Part shown: positions 1 to 11,855 of the stretch, piece after piece | Layout: the number at the start of each line of letters is the position of its first letter | How positions within the stretch are numbered: position 1 is the first letter of the stretch | Assembly (NCBI RefSeq): GCF_037893015.1 | Contig: NC_133666.1 | Coordinates: 624,291,852 to 624,355,851 of the forward strand | Length of the DNA: 64,000 nt | Direction of reading: 5' to 3' | DNA from: Macrotis lagotis | Lineage: Eukaryota > Chordata > Mammalia > Peramelemorphia > Peramelidae | Made by a program: the position numbers and the translations under genes | The notes under the pieces: generated by a model | What the model was told of the DNA's origin: nothing | The model's input: only the letters and a program-made list of their open reading frames with translations | Databases searched by the model: none

Positions 1-566
1 TAAATACACAAGATTACAAAGGAGACCTTCTCAAAACATTGAAAAAGAATAAATTCCTAGAAGTCAGGTTAAGAAGCTCTGGACTTCATGGAAGACCAAA
101 AGAGAGAAAGTAGGAGGATCAAAGAGGACAGCAAGAAAAATTGAGGTTCAAAGGATGGAATTAGCATATAAAGTTGGTCATAGGAGACATATAAAGAGAC
201 AAATTCTTATCTGTCCAGTTCTGAAAGTTAATCATTTGTATATTGGAGAACCTTGAGGATCCAGGAAACATGAAAAAGACTAGTAGTTTAGGAAGGAGAA
301 CCTGTAAATCTGGGAAGAATAGGTCGGAACAGGAAAACTAGAGGCAGCAGAAATAAGGAGATGAGACAGTGAGAGAGCAGAGGGAAACAGGATGAATGCT
401 ACCTTTATAAAGAAAACTGGGTTTGAACTCTGGCTTCTGACATGCATCCTTTGATTATGGGCAAGTCTAATTTAGCCTCTTAATTTAGACTTCCATTTAA
501 AATTTAGAGTGATGGATCCATAAAGGAATAGTCTCAGAGAAGTTACACATAGATATTTTAACTATA
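1..566. other. Intergenic, no gene seen
   Basis: A-rich DNA without a convincing coding frame. A weak MIR-like trace may lie around 421-500 (a stretch resembling the SINE core around gggcaagtc), but it is too decayed to call. Confidence 0.5.
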
Positions 567-766
567 TGTGATTCAGTAGATAGAGCCCTGGGTCTGGAAT
601 CAGAAAGAGAAGTTCAAATTCAGCTTCAGGTACTAAATAGCTTTATGACCTTGGGCAAATCCTTTGACTTCTGTTGGCACCTACCTCCCAGGGTTAGTGT
701 GAGCATCAAGTAAGATAATATTTGTAAAGTGCTTTACAAACCTTAAAATACTATATAAATACTATT
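567..766 (+). repeat. MIR-type CORE SINE
   Basis: Reads from a tRNA-like head (cagtagatagagccctggg), through the core (gaccttgggcaaatc), to the typical tail (tttgtaaagtgctttacaaa, then ctatataaatacta). All three parts are in order, so this is a nearly full-length old SINE on the plus strand. Confidence 0.8.
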
Positions 767-1114
767 TTTTTTTTGTAGAAAATCACCCAGAATTTTCATT
801 TTTCTTCAGTGGTACTATACAAGAGCAGAAAACTACCAAAACAAAAAAAAGATTTTTCTCTAGTTTAGTCTTTCAGTGTTCTTTTTGAAAACATTTTTCA
901 GTCATTAAAAACAAAACCAGAGTCCAATTCTCTGTAGTTTTAGTCCTCTCATACTCTTAAAGGAATTCAACTGAAGTTAAAATTCAGATTTTTTTCAATT
1001 TGAGTTTAACCATTTTCAATATGAAACAGGTCATCACATGGTATTGTCTCATTTTGTCCCAAGGAAGCCAAGTCAACAATAATTATTCCTGTTCTTTAGT
1101 GTTTTGTTTAGAAA

Positions 1115-1297
1115 TTCCTCACAACTTTATGAGGTGGTACTAGCATTATTCTCATTTTACAGTTAAAAAAACAAAACAGGCCCAGAGAGGTTGAGTGACT
1201 TGCCCATGGTCACACAGTTAGTATCTGAGCTAGGATTTGTACCCAAGCCACTTGACTCTTAAACTCTTTGTTCTCTCTGTACCACAGTGCCTCTCTT
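1115..1297 (-). repeat. MIR-type CORE SINE
   Basis: Reverse-orientation MIR: cattttacag, gagtgacttgcccatggtc and cacacagttag occur in the order expected on the complementary strand. Old and divergent. Confidence 0.8.
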
Positions 1298-1849
1298 TCT
1301 CCTTCCTGTCCATCACTGCTTCCCTCCTCTAACCCTATCTCTGGTCTCTAGGGAGCCTATCCCCACCTCAAGTTGTTGGGTAGTTCTTAGTGGTGAAGAC
1401 ACCACTATGTAAAGAATGGAACCTTTGCAGGGATTTGAGAATGACCTGACTGTAATTATCCTTCCCTATCAAATGCCATCTTCCTATTTATGTACACCAG
1501 GAATTGCTTGGCCAGAGCTGAGGGATGGAAGTGTATTTGGTGGGGAAGGGGCTTTGCATAGAGATGGCCATTCCTGTCACACTTGACTGGAGCCCATGAT
1601 TTGTCACTAGCATGGTCTGTGCTTTTGAATTTTGATACTGAGATATCCTCAAGAAATAAGGGAGGAAGAGGGGTTTGTCCCAGAACTCCATTTAAGTTCT
1701 GGGGGAGAAAGAACTGAAGAATCTTAGATCCAATATTATTAGCTGTGTGTTTTGGCAAGGCAATATCTCTGAGCTTCAGTTCCTTTGTAAAATAGAGATA
1801 ATCATACTTACATGACCAACTTCACAGGGTTTTTGTTTTTATTTATGTT
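1298..1849. other. Intergenic, no gene seen
   Basis: No supported coding region; the short open frames have no recognisable similarity. A faint MIR-like trace lies at about 1760-1830. Confidence 0.45.
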
Positions 1850-2125
1850 TTTAAATTTTTAAATTTTATTTTTTCAAATCACATGTAAAAACAATTTTTA
1901 ACATTTATTTATTAAAATTCTGAGTTCCATATGCTTTTCCTCCCCCTCTCTACCTTCCTCCTTGAGAAAGCAAGCAATTTGATGTAGACTATATATGGGC
2001 AGTAATGCAAAACATATTTCCCCATTAGCCTTGATGCAAGAGAAAACAAATCAACCCCATCCCCACCCCAAACCCAGAGAAATAAAATAAATAAAGTATG
2101 CTTCATTTCACAACATGACTAATAT
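1850..2125 (-). repeat. Old L1 3'-UTR fragment
   Basis: Matches the marsupial/therian L1 3' end read backwards: a T-rich start (complement of the A-tail), then cacatgtaaaaacaattttt, gagttccatatgcttttcc and gagaaagcaagcaatttgat. It lies tail-out against the plus-strand fragment that follows. Confidence 0.65.
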
Positions 2126-2288
2126 GGAAATATGTTTTGCATGATTGCACATATAAAAACTATTTAAAATTCTTACCTTTTTAGGGAGAGAAGAGGGGAA
2201 GAAGGGCAGGGAAAATTTGGAACTCAAATTTTTTTAAATGAATATTAAAACTGTCTTTACATGTAATTGAAAAAATGAAATACCATTT
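2126..2288 (+). repeat. Old L1 3'-UTR fragment, opposite orientation
   Basis: The same 3'-UTR type as the preceding fragment but on the plus strand: aatttggaactcaaa, then gtctttacatgtaattgaaa ending in A-rich sequence. The two fragments form an imperfect inverted pair with A-tails pointing outward. Confidence 0.6.
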
Positions 2289-2305
2289 TTAAGAAGTATG
2301 CTTGA

Positions 2306-2453
2306 GGGGCGTCTAGCTGGTACAGTGGATAAAGCACTGGCTCTGGAGTCAGGAGTACCTGAGTTCAAAACTGACCTCAGACACTTAATAATTACCTAGC
2401 TGTGTGGCCTTGGGCAAGCCATTTAACCCCATTGCCTTACAAAAAAAGAAAAA
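2306..2453 (+). mobile_element. WSINE-type tRNA-derived SINE
   Basis: Complete SINE: box A region (tggtacagtggataaagcac), box B (gagttcaaaactg), body (cacttaataattacctagct) and A-rich tail. An imperfect direct repeat flanks it (aagaagtatgcttga before, aagaaatatgtttgga after). Mobilised in trans by L1, as is general for such SINEs. Confidence 0.9.
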
Positions 2454-2460
2454 AAGAAAT

Positions 2461-2949
2461 ATGTTTGGATATGATAAAGCCTGATCAGTCAACTTTTCCT
2501 TCTTCCTTCTGATTTTATTTATATCAGGAATGCCAAGATTGATATGATTCAGCTTCTCCAGAATTATACCTGCCCATTGGCATTAGAATTTAATATTTAG
2601 TATAATAGTAATCAAATGAAATTTTGCTGACAGTCTGAAAACTTTATGATTTCTAATTTTCTCTATCTCTTTTCCCCTTTAACTCTGCTACCATCACCTG
2701 CTGAAATGGAAGAGAATCACCCACTTCTGTAATCCATTTGAAATTTTTATTTTATGGTTACCAAAGGCCAAAAATTTCATCTCCAAGTGATCAATCTATT
2801 TTTAATGCTCCTCTCCAAAGGTAATTAGATTGGTCCTCAGAAAACAGACTGTTTGAAGCCTTTCCAGAATTTTGGAAATTGCCAGAGCTTACACTGTCAC
2901 AGCCTTTAAGAACCCAATGTCACCCACAATGAAACATCGGAGAAGGCCT
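2461..2949. other. Intergenic, no gene seen
   Basis: AT-rich sequence with no recognised repeat body and no supported gene. Confidence 0.4.
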
Positions 2950-3205
2950 TTGTGGAGGTTCCTCCTTACCTCTGGGATAAAATATGAATTTCTTTGCTTG
3001 GAATTCAAGGTTCCTGCAATCTTATTCCAAACTACTTTTCTAATCTCATTTCACATGAAACTGAAAATGATATTTTCCTTCTTATACTTCATATTCTAGT
3101 CAAACTGAACTATTAGCTATTCCTTGAGCTCAATCTGTACTCTTGCACATTCAAGTCCCTAGGCTATTCTTCATATTTGAAATGCATTTCTTCCTTATTT
3201 TGAAT
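2950..3205 (+). repeat. L2 LINE fragment
   Basis: Resembles the L2 3' region: gggataaaatatgaatttct, a segment on ggaattcaaggttcctgcaa, then caaactgaactattagctat and the cattcaagtcc/aaatgcatttcttcc block. A short open frame overlapping it is not a gene. Confidence 0.7.
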
Positions 3206-3217
3206 TATTGAAATTCA

Positions 3218-3405
3218 AAAAACATGAGATCTGGAGTCAAGAGGCCCTGAGTTCAAAATCTGCCTTCAATAGTTACCACCTATGTGACCTTGGAAAAGTC
3301 ATTTGACTTTACTAAGCCTCAGTTTTATCATCTGTAAAATGAGGTAAGGGATGGACTTGATGGCCTCTGATATCCCTGCTTACTGTAGATCTCTGACCTT
3401 CCTGT
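3218..3405 (+). repeat. MIR/MAR-type SINE
   Basis: Head lost or weak. The core is clear (gatctggagtcaagaggccc, tatgtgaccttgg) and is followed by the cctcagttttatcatctgta / aaatgagg block characteristic of MIR/MAR1 elements. Confidence 0.8.
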
Positions 3406-4009
3406 AAGACTGTTAAAAGTTGATTTTTAAGAGGCAAGAGTAGTCTTTAAGAATTGAAATGTCTTATTCCATTTTGTTCTGAATTTTCCATTTGTTATGG
3501 ATGATTCCTCCACAAATTAAGGGACCAGCTTATAGCAGCTGGTTTCCTTCAATGTCTTGTTTCCTTCCCTAATTGCTACAGAAGACAAGTGCTGCAAAGG
3601 AGGACAGCTGAAGGATATATGTTCCCCTTATTTATTTTATCTCACAAGTGGGTTCCCTTTGACTTAATGCAGCTAGCTATATTAACAAAGACACATTCCT
3701 TCTCTGTCTGTTGTAACTGGTGATATAAATTTTCCTTAACAAGCGTACCATTTATTCTGTGTATGACCAACTGTGTAGAACAGGTGGTCATTTTTTTTCC
3801 CCTCTCTTTTGTCTCATGTAGAGTACAAATAATATCACCTATATTGTAAGGGACACACATGTTCACCAACTGCTGGTGGAGTTTATCTCCCTCTGAACAA
3901 ATAAAAATTTTACTGTCCCTGTCTTTGGTTTATGCTGGTTTATTGTCAGAAGCTAGTCAAATGAACCAAAATAAAAGTCACACAGCTAGAATAAGTTCTG
4001 AGTCCATCT
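3406..4009. other. Intergenic, no gene seen
   Basis: No coding region or repeat recognised with confidence. Confidence 0.4.
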
Positions 4010-4232
4010 CATCCATGGAATCTTCCCTGATTTTCTTATCTCAGTGTACTCTCGCTATCTTCAAATTTTTGAAGAGCACTTTGTATCACCTTTGCCCCTG
4101 ACACACTCTATATCATATCTCTTGTATAGTCAGTTTCTTGAGGACAGGATGTGTTATTTTTCATCTTTTTATCCTCAGCATCTTGCACTACCTTCTACAA
4201 AAAGACAACTAATTTATATTTGTTGACTTGAA
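4010..4232 (+). repeat. L2 LINE 3' end
   Basis: Contains the L2 terminal block: cagtttcttgaggacaggat, then atcctcagcatcttgcacta and a terminal ttgttgacttgaat. The short open frames inside are repeat-derived. Confidence 0.65.
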
Positions 4233-4235
4233 TTT

Positions 4236-4386
4236 ATTTATTTATTTTTTTGGCAAGGCAATGGGGTTAAGTGACTTGCCTAAGGTCACACAGCTAAGTA
4301 TTATTATTATACTAAGGCTGGATTTGAATTCAGATCCTCCTGACTCCAAGGCTGGTGCTCTGTGCACTTTGCCACCTAGCTGCCCC
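4236..4386 (-). mobile_element. WSINE-type SINE
   Basis: Reverse complement of the family: T-rich start, ggcaaggcaatggggttaag, cacacagctaag and gccacctagctgcccc at the end. About 150 bp and moderately diverged. Confidence 0.9.
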
Positions 4387-4404
4387 AAATTGGATTTACT
4401 GAAT

Positions 4405-4560
4405 TGATGGAAAGTACATCAGATTTGGAGTCCAAGGACCTTGATTCAAATTCTACCCTACTTTAACCTAATACCTTTGTGATTTTTGGTAAGATATTTA
4501 GTCTCTTGAATCCTCAGTTTCCTTATCTATAAAATGAAGTAGTTACTATAGCCCTGTTAA
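4405..4560 (+). repeat. MIR-type SINE
   Basis: Divergent MIR core: agatttggagtccaaggacc, tttgtgattttt, then cctcagtttccttatctata and aaatgaagtag. Confidence 0.65.
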
Positions 4561-5089
4561 ATCTATATCCCAAAGAAAGAAAAGAAGAAAAGCATCCATT
4601 GATTTATCCATCCATCTTGCATTCCATTGAGTATGGCTCTTCCCTTCTAGAAATGGCCATTCAATCAAGCCTCCAGTCTCATCTTTTGCCTTGGTGTAAG
4701 AGGAGTAACACTATCCATTCAGCTCCAAGCATCCATCTCCTCATCTGAATTGTCTGATAGGAGACTTCAGTTATCTGGACATCAATTGGAGCTCTTTCTC
4801 AAAACAGAGAAGCTAAAGAATAAAGAAGCTTAAGATTTTTGGATTTGCTTTATCATTTAAACTTTTGAAAGATAGAAGAATCAATGAGTTGGAACTATTG
4901 TCTTAGAGCTGATTCTTAGCAACTCATTGTTGAGGAGAAATGATGAGAACCTAGGAAATTGGTGCAGGGGTGAGAGAAGTGAACATTTTGCCTTATAATT
5001 TACGACCCCCAAAATTAAGGGAAAACCAGATGTAGTTGGGCATGTACCCTAGATTTTTAGAAAAAGTAAATTTAAAAGAGTTAAAGAAG
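4561..5089. other. Intergenic, no gene seen
   Basis: No recognised gene or repeat. Confidence 0.4.
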
Positions 5090-5612
5090 GAATATACTCA
5101 AAAATGAAATTCATCCACATGCATATGCATATTTTTAAAGTTACAAAATTTCCTTCCACCCTCCCTTCCCACTCCCTACCCTCAGAGGCAAAGAGTCTGG
5201 TGAATATTGTAACACATTTGTGCTTACCATGTTTAAGGATTAGTCATTTTCTGTATGAGGATTTAGGATGAAGGGAAAGAAATGTGTGAGAAACTTTTTA
5301 AAAAGTGAATATGGGGTTTCTCAGATTCTGAAGGGGTTTTTTTTGGTTTGGTTTTGTTTTTCTTCCTCTAGATGTGGATAGCATTGTCCATAGCCATTCT
5401 CCTACCTCCCTGAACTGCTGAGAGGAGCTGCATCCATCAAGGTTGATCAGCTCACAACGTTATTGTTAATGTGTACATCATTCTCTTGGTTCTGCTCCCT
5501 TCACTGAGCAATAGTTCCTGTAATTAGTTCCATGTTTCTCTAGAGAGTGGCCATTCATGGTTTCTTATAGAACAATAGTACTTCATAACATTCATATATC
5601 ATATGAATGCTT
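5090..5612 (-). repeat. Old L1 3'-end fragment
   Basis: L1 3'-UTR/ORF2 end in reverse: a ccctcccttcccactcccta stretch, atccatcaaggttgatcagc, cttggttctgctcccttcac and ttcttatagaacaatagtac. These are the same landmarks as the 3' end of L1-A that follows, but far more diverged, so an older insertion. Confidence 0.75.
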
Positions 5613-6206
5613 CTGTTAATGTCACCCAAGATTATATTAGCTTTTATAGCATTCACTCCACACTACAGATTCATGCTGAGCTTGTAGTCAACTAAAGGTT
5701 TTCATGAACTGCTTTTAAGCTGGCTCTCCCATATCCTGTCTATTTACAGTTGACTTTTAAAAACTAAATGTTAGACTATATTTTATTCTTTTAAATTAAA
5801 TTTTATTTTTCAGCCCATTATTTTAGTTTATAAATTAAAAATTTTTTTTATTAAAGATATTATTTGAGTTTTACAATTTTCCCCCAATCTTGCTTCCTTC
5901 CCCCACCCCCACCCCACAGATAGCACTCCGTCAGTCTTTACTTTGTTTCCATGTTTTAGCTTGATCCAATTTGGGTGTGATGAGAGAGAAATATCCTTAA
6001 AGAGAACAGAATTCTCAGAGGTAACAAGATCAGACAATAAAATATCTGGGTTTTTTTTTTTTCAAATTAAAGGGAATAGTCCTTGTACTTTGTTCAAATT
6101 CCACAGCTCCTTATCTGGATACAGATGGTACTCTCCTTTGCAGACAGCCTAAAATTGTTCCCAATTGTTGCACTGATGGAATGAGCAAGTCCTTCAAGGT
6201 TGAACA

Positions 6207-9200
6207 TCACTCCCATGTTGCTGTTAGGGTGTAGAGTGTTTTTCTGGTTCTGCTCATCTCACTCAGCATCAGTTCATGCAAATCCCTCCAGGTTTCCCTG
6301 AAATCCCTTCCCTCCTGGTTTCTAATACAACAGTAGTGTTCCATGACATACATATACCACAGTTTGCTAAGCCATTCCCCAAATGAAGGACATTTACTGG
6401 ATTTCCAATTCTTTGCCACCACAAACAGGGCTGCTATAAATATTTTTGTACAAGTAATATTTTTACCCTTTTTCCTCATCTCTTCAGGGTATAGACCAAG
6501 TAGTGGTATTGCTGAGACAAAGGGTATGCACATTTTTGTTGCCCTTTGGGCATAGCTCCAAATAGCTCTCCAGAAGGGTTGGATGAGTTCACAGCTCCAC
6601 CAACAGTGTAATAGTGTCCCAGATTTCCCACATCCCTTCCAACAATGATCATTATCCTTCCTGGTCATATTGGTCAATCTAAGAGATGTGAGGTGGTACC
6701 TCAGAGAAGCTTTAATTTGCATTTCTCTAATAATTAATGATTTAGAGCATTTTTTTCATATGGCTATGGATTACTTTGATCTCCTCATCTGTAAATTGCC
6801 TTTGCAAATCCTTTGACCATTTGTCAATTGGGGAATGGCTTTTTGTTTTAAAAATATGACTCAGTTCTCTATATATTTTAGAAATGAGTCCTTTGTCAGA
6901 ATCATTAGTTGTAAAGATTGTTTCCCAATTTACTACTTTTCTTTTGATCTTGATTACGTTGGTTTTATCTGTGCAAAAGCTTTTTAATTTAATGTAATCG
7001 AAATCATCTAATTGGTTTTTAGTGATGTTCTCCAACTCTTCCCTAGTCATAAACTGTTCCCCTTTGCATAGATCTGACAGGTAGACTAGTCCTTGATCTT
7101 CTAATTTGCTTATAGTATTGTTTTTTATGTCTATGTCCTGTAACCATTTGGATCTTATCTTGGTAAAGGGTGTGAGGTGCTGGTCTAATCTAAGTTTCTT
7201 CCATACTAACTTCCAATTATCCCAGCAATTTTTAACAAAGAGGGAGTTTTTATCCCAATGGCCAGACTCATTGGGTTTATAAAACAGCAGATTACTATAA
7301 TCCTCTCCTGCTTTTACACCTAGTCTATTCCACTGGTCCACCACTCTATTTCTTAGCCAATACCAAACAGTTTTGATGACTGATGCTTTATAATATAATT
7401 TTAGATCGGGTAGTGCTAAGCCACCTTCGTTTGCATTTTTTTCATTAAGGTCCTGGCAATTCTTGACTTTTTATTTCTCCATATAAATTTACTTACAATT
7501 TTTTCTAACTCATTAAAGTAATTTTTTGGAATTTTGATTGGTAGGGCACTAAACAGATAGTTTAGTTTTGGTAGAATTGTCATTTTTATTATATTAGCTC
7601 TCCCTATCCATGAGCAGTTGATATTTGCCCAGTTATTTAAATCTGATTTAATTTGTGTGAGAAGTGTTTTATAATTGTTTTCAAAAAGATTCTGAGTCTG
7701 TCTTGGCAAATAGACTCCCAAAAATTTTACACTGTCTGAGGTTACTTTGAATGGGATTTCTCTTTCTAGCACTTTCTGCTGCTTCTTGCTAGACATATAT
7801 AGAAAAGTTGAGGATTTATGAGAGTTTATTTTATAACCTGCAACTTTGCTAAAATTGCTAATTGTTTCCAGTGGTTTTTTAGATGATTTCTTGGGATTTT
7901 CTAGGCAGACCATCATGTTATCTGCGAAGAGTGAGAGTTTTGTCTCTTCCTTCCCAATTCTAATTCCTTCAATTTCTTTTTCTTGTCTAATTGCTGATGC
8001 TAACATTTCTAATACAATATTGAATAGTAGTGGTGATAATGGGCACCCTTGTTTGGCCCCTGATCTTATTGGGAATGCCTCTAGCCTCTCCCCATTGAGT
8101 ATAATGCTTGTTGATGGTTTCAGATAGATACTGCTAATTATTTTCAGTAACAGTCCATTTATTCCTACACTCTCTAGTGTTTTTAATAGGGATGGATGCT
8201 GTATTTTGTCAAAAGCTTTTTCAGCATCTATTGATATGATCATATGATTTCTGATAGGTTTGTTGTTGATATAATTGAGTATACTAACAATTTTCCTAAT
8301 ATTGAACCATCCCTGCATTCCTGGAATAAATCCTGCTTGATTATAATGTATTATCCTAGTGATGACTTGTTGCAGTCATTTTGCTAAGATTTTATTTAGG
8401 ATTTTTGCATCTATATTCATCAGGGAAATAGATCTATAATTTTCTTTCTCTGTTTTAACTTTTCCTGGTTTAGGTAACAGTACCATGTTGGTCTCATAGA
8501 AAGAGTTAGGCAGAGTTCCATCTTTCCCTATTATTCCAAAGAGTTTATATAGGATTGGAACCAATTGTTCCTTAAATGTTTGGTAGAATTCACTTGTGAA
8601 TCCATCTGGCCCTGAAGATTTTTTCTTAGGGAATTCAGTGATAGCTTGTTGAATTTCTTTTTCTGAGATAGGGTTGTTTAGGTATTTAATCTCTTCTTCA
8701 TTTAACCTGGGCAACTTATATTTTTGTAAATATTCATCCATTACACTTAGATTATCAAATTTATTGGCATAGAGTTGGGCAAAATAATTTTACTTTAATT
8801 TCCTCCTCATTGGTGGTGAGTTCACCTTTTTCATTTATAATACTAGCAATTTGGTTTTCTTCTTTCTTTTTTTAATCAAATTGACCAGAGGTTTATCAAT
8901 TTTATTGGTTTTTTCATAATATCAACTTTTGGTTTTATTTATTAATTCAATAGTTTTTTGCTTTCAATTTTATTAATTTCTCCTTTGATTTTTAAAATTT
9001 CTAATTTGGTATTTGATTGGGGATTTTTGATTTGTTCTTTCTCTAATTTTTTTAGTTGCATGTTTAGTTCATTGATTTCCTCTTTCTCCAATTTATTCAT
9101 ATAAGCATTTAGAGCTAAAATATATCCCCTGAGAGTTGCTTTGAATGAATCCCATAGGTTTTGGTATGTTGTTTCATTATTATCATTATCTAGGATAAAA

Positions 9201-10012
9201 TGGTTAATTCTTTCTATAATTTGATTTTTGGTCCACTCATTTTTTAAAATGAGGTTATTCAGTTTCTAATTTTTTCTGGGTCTATATCTCCTTGGCCTAG
9301 TATTGCATATGACTTTTATTGCATTGTGATCTGAGAAAGATGTATTCACTATTTCTGCCTTTCTGCAGTTGATCATTAGGTTTTTATGTCATAGTACATG
9401 GTCAATTTTTGTATAAGTTCCATGTACTGCCGAGAAAAAGGTATATTCCTTTCTATCCCCATTCAATTTCCTCCATAAGTCTACCATATCTAATTTTTCT
9501 AACAATCTATTTACCTTCCTAATTTCTTTCTTGTTTGTTTCATGATTTGATTTATCTAGATCTGATAGTGGGAGGTTGAGGTCTCCTACTAGTAGAGTTT
9601 TGCTGTCTATGTCTTCCTGTAATTCTTTCAGCTTCTCCTCTAAGAATTTGGGTGCTGTCCCACTGGGTGCATATATATTCAATATTGAAATGACTATATT
9701 GTCTATGGTACCTTTTAGGAGGATAAAGTTTCCTTCCTTATCTCTTTTAATGCTATCTATTTTTGCTGCTGCTTTGTCTGAGATAAGGATTGCTACCCCT
9801 GCATTTTTTACTTCAGCTGAGGCAAAATATATTTTGCTCCAACCTTTTACCTTTACTCTATATGTATCTCTCTGCTTCAAATGAGTTTCTTGTAAGCAGC
9901 ATATTGTAGGATTCTGGTTTTTAATCTACTCTGCTATTTGCTTACGTTTTAAGGGAGAGTTCATCCCATTCACATTCAGGGTTATGATTACTAATTCTTT
10001 ATTGCCCTCTGT
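6207..10012 (-). pseudogene. L1-A ORF2 (endonuclease-reverse transcriptase), broken
   Basis: ORF2 of L1 makes the endonuclease and reverse transcriptase that perform target-primed reverse transcription. The start codon is lost (ACA where L1-B has ATG) and an in-frame stop follows about 25 codons in. The endonuclease block 9880-9389 keeps QETH just upstream, then VGDLN and KIDHVL. The RT block 8318-7416 keeps [10 protein letters not shown] and [11 protein letters not shown], but the catalytic box reads LFADNMM, with Asn for the second Asp. The C-terminal block 6722-6207 keeps the cysteine motif CWKGCGKSGTLLHCWWSC. At least five frame breaks separate the pieces, so the protein is inactive. Confidence 0.95.
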
Positions 10013-10799
10013 GCTTTCTTCCCTCTGTTTGTATTTTTCCCCCTTTCCCCCCTTTTATCCATATTCCCCAGTATTTTGTTTTTGAATACAACCCCACTTC
10101 AGTGTGTTTGCCCTCCTATATCACAGCCTCCCCTTTCTTTCCCCTTTCCCTTTTTCCCTTTTCCCTTCCCTTCCTTTTGTTATTTCCACTTATTTCACCC
10201 ACTCCCCTTCCCTTTCTCTGTTCCCCCTCCCATTTTCCCCTTTTAATACTTGAAAGGTTAGATGTTTTATAAGTTAACTGAGTATGTGTAGGTTGACTTT
10301 TAGACAAATCTGATGAGAAGAAGATTCAGGTGTTTCTCCTCTGCTCCCTTCTTCCCCTCTATTACCATAGGTTTTTTGTACCTCTTAATGTAGTGAGATT
10401 TGTCCCATTCAGTCCCCTCCCTCCTCCCATCTCTTTCCTGTCCCCCTTTTTAGGGAGGTAGTGTATTTTTTTAGATCATTCTATCTAGGACATAGAGAAT
10501 TCTGAGTGTCTGTACCTTCTAGGTCAATATATTCTATTGAATAGAGTCAAAATTCCTGAGGGTTATTAGAGTCTTTCTCCCAAGTGGGGTTAAAGCCAGT
10601 TACATCCCATTAGATATCAGTCTCATGGATAGGTCATGGATGTCCATCATTTCTGGCTAGGTATATTCTCTCTGTTAGAGTTACATTTCTCAGGATTTAT
10701 GAGAGTCTCCCCCCACCCCCATGCTGGGATATAGTCAGTTTCAACTTACTGGATTGCATTTTTTTCTTTTTACCACCCCCCCCTTTTTTTTTTACCTTT

Positions 10800-11855
10800 T
10801 CATGTGTCTCTTGAACCTCCTGTTTGATGTCCAAATTTTCTGTTTAGCTTTGGTCTTTTCATCAGAAATTTTTGGAATTCTTCCATTTCGTCAAATGTCC
10901 ATATTTTTCCCTGGAAGAGAAGGCTCAGCTTTGCAGGAAAGTAGATTCTTGGCTGCATTCCAAGCTCCCATGCTCTTCGAAATGTCTCGTTCCAGGCCCT
11001 TCGATCCCTTAAAGTTGATGCAGCCAGGTCCTGCGTTATCCTTAATGTGAGTCCTTGATATTTAAATTATTTCTTTCTGGCTGCTTGCAGGATTTTCTTT
11101 TATCTGATAGTTCTGGAGTTTGGTCGAAACATTCCTTGGTGTTTTCATTTTAGGATCTTTTTCTGGTGGCGATCGATGTACTCTTTCAATAACTACTTTG
11201 CCCTCCGATTCCATGATATCAGGGCAGTTTTCCATCACTAGATCCTGTGATATTAAGTCCAGGCTTTTTTTCTCTTCAATGTTTTCAGGAAGTCCTATAT
11301 TTTTCAGGTTTCCCCTCCTCGATCTATTCTTGAGGTCAGTGGTTTTGTTGATGAGGTATTTTACATTTGCTTCTATTTTTTCTATTTTTTGATTTTGTTT
11401 AACTGACTCTTGCTGTCTCATGGAGTCATTAGTTTCTGTAGACTCCATTATTTTTGGGGGGCAGGAGTTTTCTTCATTAACCTTTTGCAATTCCTTTTCC
11501 AGTTGGTCAATTCTACTTTTGAAAGAGCTTTCCATTTGACCAATTGAGGTTTTGAGAGAATTAATTTCTTTTTGCATTTGCTCTTTGAGGGTCTGAGAGA
11601 ATTATTCTCATTTTGTAATTGTCCAATTGATGATCTGAGAGATTTATTCTCCTTTTGTGTTTGCCCAATTGTACTTTCTAAGGTATTAATTGTCTCTCCC
11701 AAATTTTTAAGCTCCTTCCTTATTTCTTCAAGGAAGTCTTTCTGTGCTGGAGACCAGATTGTATTCTCCTCAGAGGTTCCAGGTCTCTCTGAGTTGGGGT
11801 CTTTCCCTTCCAGGAATTTTTCTATGGATCCACCTTTCCGCTGACCCTTCTTCAT
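10800..11855 (-). pseudogene. L1-A ORF1 (RNA-binding chaperone), frameshifted
   Basis: ORF1p forms the L1 ribonucleoprotein. The start MKKGQRKGGSIEKFLEGKD is at 11855. An N-terminal acidic/basic region is followed by a coiled coil built of 14-residue units around SIGQLQNENNSL. A one-base frameshift near 11580 breaks the third unit. The second frame (11577-11062) resumes the coiled coil and leads into the RRM (NIGLPENIEEKKSL, VVIERVHRSPPEKDPKMKTP). The C-terminal domain continues in other frames to the likely stop at 10800. Clearly L1-like; not functional as read. Confidence 0.92.

Noticed and set aside
2306..2380. tRNA-like head with box A and box B
   Set aside because: Part of a dispersed SINE; no mature tRNA fold with anticodon context is evident, so no tRNA gene was called here or in other copies.
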